Below, one piece after another: positions 59,649 to 64,000 of a DNA stretch of 64,000 bases. This DNA comes from Salinimicrobium xinjiangense DSM 19287 (GTDB lineage Bacteria > Bacteroidota > Bacteroidia > Flavobacteriales > Flavobacteriaceae), in contig NZ_AUIG01000002.1 of the NCBI RefSeq assembly GCF_000423585.1, forward strand, positions 186,001-250,000, written 5' to 3'. Numbering within the stretch: position 1 is the first letter of the stretch; each line of letters begins with the position of its first letter. Position numbers and translations under genes: made by a program. Below the pieces are notes generated by a model. The model saw only the letters and a list, made by a program, of their open reading frames with translations, did not search any database and had not been told where the DNA came from.

Positions 59649-62060
59649 ATGACCAATTTATACAGCCCCCCACTGTTCCTGTTTATATTTTTGTGTTCTT
59701 TTTCAGGTTTTAGCCAGCATTCCGTCGAGGGAAAAGTAGTCGATTCCAACAGGAATCCCGTTGCTTTCGCTAATCTTATTCTCCTAAATGCCCAGGATTC
59801 TACAACAGTTTATAAAGGTGCTGTTTCTTCGGAAGCAGGGGATTTTAAATTCACAGAAGTAGCCGAAAACGAATACCTGCTAAAAGTCAGTTTTGTTGGA
59901 TTTGGAGACCATTTCAGGAAGATTAAGGTGTCAAAAAATGAAAATTTGAGTCCGCTTGTGCTGCAGGAGGACACGGCTACCTTAAATGAAGTTTCTATTA
60001 ACTATAAAAATCCTTCAGTAAAAAGAGAAGTAGACCGGCTTGTGTTTAGTGTTGAGAACACAACTCTTTCCACCGGAAATTCTTGGGATATTTTAAAGAG
60101 GACACCGGGGGTGATCCTGTCAGGAAACAGTCTTATGGTAAGAAATCAGGGAGTGCAGGTTTATATCAATGACCGGAAGGTGCAGCTCACTGCTTCAGAA
60201 TTACAGACGCTGCTGGAAAATTATTCCGCCGAAAATATAAAATCCATTGAGGTCATTACCACGCCACCGGCACGCTACGACGCCGAGGGCGGTGCGATTC
60301 TCAATATTGTTACGACAAAAAGTATTGCTCCCGGGTACAAAGGGAATATTAACGGCGCGTGGACACAGGCAGTATTTCCGAAGTACCAGCTGGGAACGAG
60401 CCATTACTATAAAACAGAGAAATTAAATCTCTTTGGTAATTATACATTTTCGCCAAGAAAGGAATTTAAGGAAGACGAGAGCTATATCAACTTCAACGAT
60501 GGGAATGGAAATATTCCGGCCCGTTGGGAAACAGATTTTGAACGTATTACGCGCTCTAAAGCTCATAACGCCAATTTACTTTTAGATTATAACTTCGATG
60601 ATAACAATGTGTTGAATTTTTCTTCCAGCTTCACCTTTTCTCCCGGTAAAACCTTCGACAATGATGTGATGACAAGAGTTTTTGAAGGCAATAATGAAGT
60701 TGGGAACCTACTAACTGAAAGTGAACTTGAAGAAGATCTTTCTAATGTTGCCCTGGATCTCGAATACCGGCATTTACTTCAAAAACCGGGGGCTCAGTTT
60801 TCCGCTAAAGCGCATTATACGCGATTCGACCAGGACAGGGATCAGCTAATTCTCACTAATATAGAAGAGGGGGCACAAAGTCAGGAATCCTCCTTTACAA
60901 CCCTTGCACAGCAGCATATTAATATTGCCACCGGCCAGCTTGATTTCATTAGTCCTTTAGGGGGAACCAGTTTTGAGGCCGGATTAAAAGCTTCTCTAAT
61001 TGATTCTGAAAGCGGAATAGATTATTACAGTATAGATCCTGCCACGGGGCAGCAGGTTTATGAGCAGCAACAGTCTGACAATTTTCTCTATGACGAAAAT
61101 ATTTATGCAGCATATCTCTCCCTTGCAAAAGACTGGGAGCGATGGAGTGTCAAAGGTGGTTTAAGAGGGGAATATACAGATCGCACGGGAGAGTCCAGAT
61201 CTATGAATGAAATTGACGACAGAAAATATTTTGAATTGTTTCCTACATTTTATCTGCAGCACAATTTTAATGAGAATAACAGTCTCACCTTCGACTACAG
61301 CAGAAGGATTCAGCGGCCGCGATATGAAAGCCTTAATCCATTCAGATATTATTTAACCGAATTTGATTTTAATTCAGGTAATCCGGAACTAAGAGCTTCG
61401 ATCAGCAATAATTTCACCCTGAGCTATGCTCTCAAAAATCAGTATTTCTTTGATCTTTACTACAGGGACAGTGGTGAAACTCCTGAAACATTGAGCTTTC
61501 AGGATAATGAGCAGAGGCTAATCAGACGGGTGAGTGTAAACCTGCTCGAAAGTAAATCCTACGGACTAGATATTAGTCATGGCCGTTCAATTGCCAACTG
61601 GTGGTATGCCTACGCCTATGTTTCTCTCTTTAATGAGGAACGTACGTTTATGGCCATTGAAAGTGGAGATGTACCGGTAACCATAGATATTGATGCTTAT
61701 TATGCGAGCCTTTACAACAATTTTATTATTTCCAAAGACGGTACTCTCACAGGAGAATTCAGCCTTACCTACGTTTCGAATTTTCTAAGTGGTTCCTATA
61801 TTATGGATCCCTTTACCACCCTGTCTCTGGGCTTAAGGAAGACGTTGTGGAATAACCGCGCTGAACTCAGCGCAAATGTGGAGGACCTTCTCGATGAGAC
61901 CAACACCTGGCTAAAGTCTCAATATCTTAATCAGGACAACGGCTACTTCGCCCAACCCGAGACCCAATATGTACGGGTAGGTTTCAAATACAACTTCGGA
62001 AACTTCAGACTCCGCGACAACCAGAGAGCTATAGAGGCGGCGGAGAGAGATAGATTGTAG
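59649..62060 (+). CDS. TonB-dependent-receptor-like outer-membrane barrel (OMP_b-brl_3 family)
   Basis: A protein of about 803 residues. Signal peptide MTNLYSPPLFLFIFLCSF, then a carboxypeptidase-regulatory-like beta-sandwich (about 25-110: HSVEGKVVDSNRNPVAFANL), a plug-like region (NTTLSTGNSWDILKRTPGV; IKSIEVITTPPARYDAEGG) and a long C-terminal beta-barrel. It belongs to the Bacteroidota receptor-like group that lacks a classical SusD partner; no SusD is adjacent. The substrate is unknown; it could import amino-sugar compounds released by the upstream genes, but it has its own promoter. The upstream ATG at 59580 is rejected because the promoter lies inside it. Confidence 0.87.
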   Translation: MTNLYSPPLFLFIFLCSFSGFSQHSVEGKVVDSNRNPVAFANLILLNAQDSTTVYKGAVSSEAGDFKFTEVAENEYLLKVSFVGFGDHFRKIKVSKNENLSPLVLQEDTATLNEVSINYKNPSVKREVDRLVFSVENTTLSTGNSWDILKRTPGVILSGNSLMVRNQGVQVYINDRKVQLTASELQTLLENYSAENIKSIEVITTPPARYDAEGGAILNIVTTKSIAPGYKGNINGAWTQAVFPKYQLGTSHYYKTEKLNLFGNYTFSPRKEFKEDESYINFNDGNGNIPARWETDFERITRSKAHNANLLLDYNFDDNNVLNFSSSFTFSPGKTFDNDVMTRVFEGNNEVGNLLTESELEEDLSNVALDLEYRHLLQKPGAQFSAKAHYTRFDQDRDQLILTNIEEGAQSQESSFTTLAQQHINIATGQLDFISPLGGTSFEAGLKASLIDSESGIDYYSIDPATGQQVYEQQQSDNFLYDENIYAAYLSLAKDWERWSVKGGLRGEYTDRTGESRSMNEIDDRKYFELFPTFYLQHNFNENNSLTFDYSRRIQRPRYESLNPFRYYLTEFDFNSGNPELRASISNNFTLSYALKNQYFFDLYYRDSGETPETLSFQDNEQRLIRRVSVNLLESKSYGLDISHGRSIANWWYAYAYVSLFNEERTFMAIESGDVPVTIDIDAYYASLYNNFIISKDGTLTGEFSLTYVSNFLSGSYIMDPFTTLSLGLRKTLWNNRAELSANVEDLLDETNTWLKSQYLNQDNGYFAQPETQYVRVGFKYNFGNFRLRDNQRAIEAAERDRL

Positions 62061-62335
62061 ATTTAATATTGTATATGGAATATTTTATATAGAAGAAGCA
62101 CCAAGCACCAAATTCCAAATTCCAAATTCCAAATTCCAAAAAATTAAAAGGTAATTGGTTAATTGGGGAATGGTTGTTCTGCGAAGATCTGCGTGATCTG
62201 CGGGAAACATTTTCAATTAACAGTGATCAATAAACAATAATCAGAAATACCACTTCGACCACCCTCAACCAGACAACATCAATTCGTGTATTCGTGGCTA
62301 TTTATTCTCAAACCTTGGAACTGAATTAATTTCAT
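62061..62335. repeat. Non-coding spacer built of short degenerate repeat phrases
   Basis: No gene is seen. It contains four perfect 7-bp units CCAAATT (62108-62135) followed by degenerate copies, three TCTGCG copies spaced 10 and 9 bp (62178-62202), and two ATTCGTG copies 8 bp apart (62282-62296). AT-rich phrases such as AATTAACAGTGATCAATAA lie between. These phrase types recur in many Bacteroidota intergenic regions from memory; their role is unknown. Confidence 0.6.
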
Positions 62336-62343
62336 TATTTTTG
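62336..62343 (+). promoter_or_regulatory. -7 promoter element TATTTTTG for dusB
   Basis: An exact TAnnTTTG, 20 nt before the TTG start of dusB. Confidence 0.5.
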
Positions 62344-62363
62344 CAGCCTGAAAAACAGTTGTT

Positions 62364-63356
62364 TTGGCGAAAATAGGAAACATAGATGTAGGAGAATTTC
62401 CGTTGTTGTTAGCACCAATGGAAGATGTGAGTGATCCACCGTTTCGTGCATTGTGCAAGGAGCAGGGGGCCGATGTTGTTTATACCGAATTCATTTCTTC
62501 AGAAGGGCTTATTCGTGATGCCGCAAAGAGCGTCATGAAACTTGATATTTACGAAAAAGAAAGACCTGTAGGCATTCAGATCTTTGGAGCCAACCTGCAC
62601 TCCATGCTACAGTCGGTAGAGATTGTTGAGAAATCCGGGCCGGATATTATAGATATCAACTTTGGCTGTCCGGTAAAAAAGGTGGTTTCTAAAGGTGCAG
62701 GAGCAGGGATCCTTAAAGATATTCCGCTGATGGTTTCCCTTACCGAAGCTATGGTGAAGCACACAAAACTTCCTGTTACCGTTAAAACCCGTCTTGGATG
62801 GGATGCCGATTCCATAAAGATCGTTGAGGTAGCCGAAAGACTGCAGGATGTTGGAGCCAGCGCTATCTCTATCCACGGCCGCACCCGCGTACAGATGTAT
62901 AAGGGAGAAGCGAACTGGGCACCGATTGCCGAAGTAAAGAACAATCCGCGTATGCACATCCCAATTTTCGGAAACGGAGATGTTGATACACCCGAAAGAG
63001 CCATGGAAATGCGCGATAAATTCGGACTTGACGGCGCCATGATCGGTCGGGCCAGTATTGGCTATCCCTGGTTTTTTAGAGAAGTAAAGCATTTCTTCGA
63101 AACAGGCGAACAGCTTGCTCCACCCAGCCTGGAGGAGAGGATAGACGCTGCCCGTCGTCACCTGCAAATGGCAATAGACTGGAAAGGGGAGAAGCTTGGG
63201 GTTTTTGAAACCCGCAGACATTATACGAATTACTTTAAAGGCATTCCACACTTCAAGGAATACCGGCAAAAGATGGTGACAAGTGATGACGCAGCCGATG
63301 TCTTTGCCGCTTTCGATGAGGTGGAAAGAGATTTTGCCGGCTACGAGTTCGCTTAA
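62364..63356 (+). CDS. dusB: tRNA-dihydrouridine synthase (DusB type)
   Basis: A 330-residue FMN enzyme. LLLAPMEDVSDPPFRALC opens the TIM barrel; catalytic Cys102 is in DINFGCPVKKV; GNGDVDTPE and GRASIGYPW are typical. It reduces uridines in the tRNA D-loop with NADPH. The start is a TTG (62364-62366) giving MAKIGNIDVGEFPLLL; the codon position relative to the promoter and the family N-terminus support it, and no in-frame ATG precedes it closely. Convergent with the permease gene, with a hairpin between. Confidence 0.94.
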   Translation: MAKIGNIDVGEFPLLLAPMEDVSDPPFRALCKEQGADVVYTEFISSEGLIRDAAKSVMKLDIYEKERPVGIQIFGANLHSMLQSVEIVEKSGPDIIDINFGCPVKKVVSKGAGAGILKDIPLMVSLTEAMVKHTKLPVTVKTRLGWDADSIKIVEVAERLQDVGASAISIHGRTRVQMYKGEANWAPIAEVKNNPRMHIPIFGNGDVDTPERAMEMRDKFGLDGAMIGRASIGYPWFFREVKHFFETGEQLAPPSLEERIDAARRHLQMAIDWKGEKLGVFETRRHYTNYFKGIPHFKEYRQKMVTSDDAADVFAAFDEVERDFAGYEFA

Positions 63357-63411
63357 GGTCCTCTCCTAATAAGGTGTCAAAAATGACATTTTTAGGACCT
63401 CTTTTATAAGG
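63356..63411. terminator. Hairpin between dusB and the permease gene, with the recurring core
   Basis: Outer arms AGGTCCT (63356-63362) and AGGACCT (63394-63400) enclose the palindrome core AAAAATGACATTTTT (63379-63393); a T-rich stretch follows. Likely bidirectional terminator combined with a copy of the recurring element. Confidence 0.6.
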
Positions 63412-63426
63412 CCCGCTTTAACCGGT

Positions 63427-64000
63427 CTATGCTTCCAATGCCTTTTTACTTCTGCTGGCGGCGATCCAGGAGGCCATCATGCCTAAAGAGGTGATGGTGA
63501 CCATCACGATGATCACATTTTCCCAGGTAATAGCTACGGGGTAGGCAAGGCTGGGAGTGATCATTACCAGATCATATTCGAGTTGCAGGTAGACAAGAGC
63601 AAGGGAACAGAGTATCCCGATAGTACCCCCCAGAACAGTCATAAAAACTCCCTGGGTAAAAAAGATATTCCTTATCTGGTTTGGGGCTGCGCCAAGACTG
63701 TGCAGGGTTTTGATGTTTTCCCTCTTGTCCAGGATCACCATAATTATAGATCCTACCACATTAAAGAGCGCAATAATCAACACCAGGGTGAAGATGAGAT
63801 AGACCGCAAGATTTTCTGTGTTGAGCATTTTATAGAGCGCATCATTCAGCTGTGCCCTGTTCTTGATCTCGACCTGCTCACCAAGGGAAGCTCTGATATC
63901 GGCCTTTATAGTTTCCGGATTGGCACCGGGGCTGAGCTTCAGTTCAATTCCCGTCACCTCATTAGGCTTCAGGCTAAGCAGGTCCCGCGTAAATTCCAGC
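63427..64000 (-). CDS. FtsX/LolE-like ABC transporter permease, 5' end beyond window
   Basis: The C-terminal 190 residues are visible, with three transmembrane helices in the FtsX layout (about AVYLIFTLVLIIALFNVVG; GVFMTVLGGTIGILCSL; ENVIIVMVTITSLGMMASW) and the motif LDKRENIKTLHSLGAAPNQI, typical of LolC/LolE lipoprotein-release permeases. With an ATPase partner (LolD type, not visible) it would extract lipoproteins from the inner membrane. The frame continues to base 64000 with no start, so the protein is incomplete here. Confidence 0.87.
   Translation of the reverse strand, partial: LEFTRDLLSLKPNEVTGIELKLSPGANPETIKADIRASLGEQVEIKNRAQLNDALYKMLNTENLAVYLIFTLVLIIALFNVVGSIIMVILDKRENIKTLHSLGAAPNQIRNIFFTQGVFMTVLGGTIGILCSLALVYLQLEYDLVMITPSLAYPVAITWENVIIVMVTITSLGMMASWIAASRSKKALEA

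Noticed and set aside
62108-62140. Tandem CCAAATT repeats as a CRISPR array
   Set aside because: Units are 7 bp with no spacers and no cas genes; simple tandem repeat.

Overview
The window looks like a chromosome segment of a marine or halotolerant member of the Flavobacteriaceae (Bacteroidota), in the broad Gramella/Salinimicrobium/Gillisia neighbourhood. I base this on gene content and order (DUF4175-ybeY-mnmG-methyltransferase, DUF4837, YtxH/holin/DUF6327, PorT-like and OmpH-like envelope proteins), on the Bacteroidota promoter element TAnnTTTG ahead of many genes, on the near absence of Shine-Dalgarno sequences, and on moderate-to-low G+C (judged by eye, not computed). I see no insertion sequence, prophage, CRISPR array or rRNA; one tRNA gene (Cys, GCA) is present.

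Layout. 1-8 kb: GH3-type acyl-acid amido synthetase (cut by the window edge), M23 peptidase, tatA, DUF4837 lipoprotein, LysM lytic transglycosylase, pgk, holB, DoxX-like protein, OmpH-like protein. 8-14.6 kb: a leftward operon DUF4175 > ybeY > mnmG > methyltransferase, with two ParB-type parS sites on either side of mnmG. 14.7-25.5 kb: gltX, a beta-barrel protein, an SPFH protein facing a YtxH/holin/DUF6327 stress-type cluster, glnS, folB, tRNA-Cys, LysE exporter, head-GIN protein, rnr. 25.5-26.6 kb: a 44-residue membrane protein, a DUF2007 protein and a 522-bp AT-rich spacer with three copies of one 9-mer (candidate replication origin). 26.6-36 kb: rpiB, GNAT, S41 peptidase, rnpA, then a leftward operon of antiporter, metallo-beta-lactamase-fold enzyme, S8 and M1 peptidases. 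36-42 kb: two more cation:proton antiporters and lepA.

42.3-59.5 kb is the most interesting part: an apparently complete peptidoglycan and amino-sugar salvage locus. Rightward: ROK sugar kinase, MFS sugar transporter, creatininase-family amidohydrolase, GH20 hexosaminidase, MurQ etherase, DigH/YngK-type glycosidase, L-Ala-D/L-Glu epimerase and NlpC/P60 peptidase. Leftward: a NagB deaminase fused to a PIG-L/LmbE deacetylase domain, then a ROK repressor. Rightward again: a DUF5009 HGSNAT-like membrane acyltransferase and a GH3-serine hydrolase fusion (NagZ plus AmiE-like). Together these could take muropeptides to GlcNAc-6-P and fructose-6-P, with the fused PIG-L domain (or the creatininase homologue) standing in for NagA, of which no copy is seen here.

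59.6-64 kb: a TonB-receptor-like outer-membrane barrel, a spacer full of short degenerate repeats, dusB with a TTG start, and the 3' part of a LolE/FtsX-like ABC permease that runs off the window.
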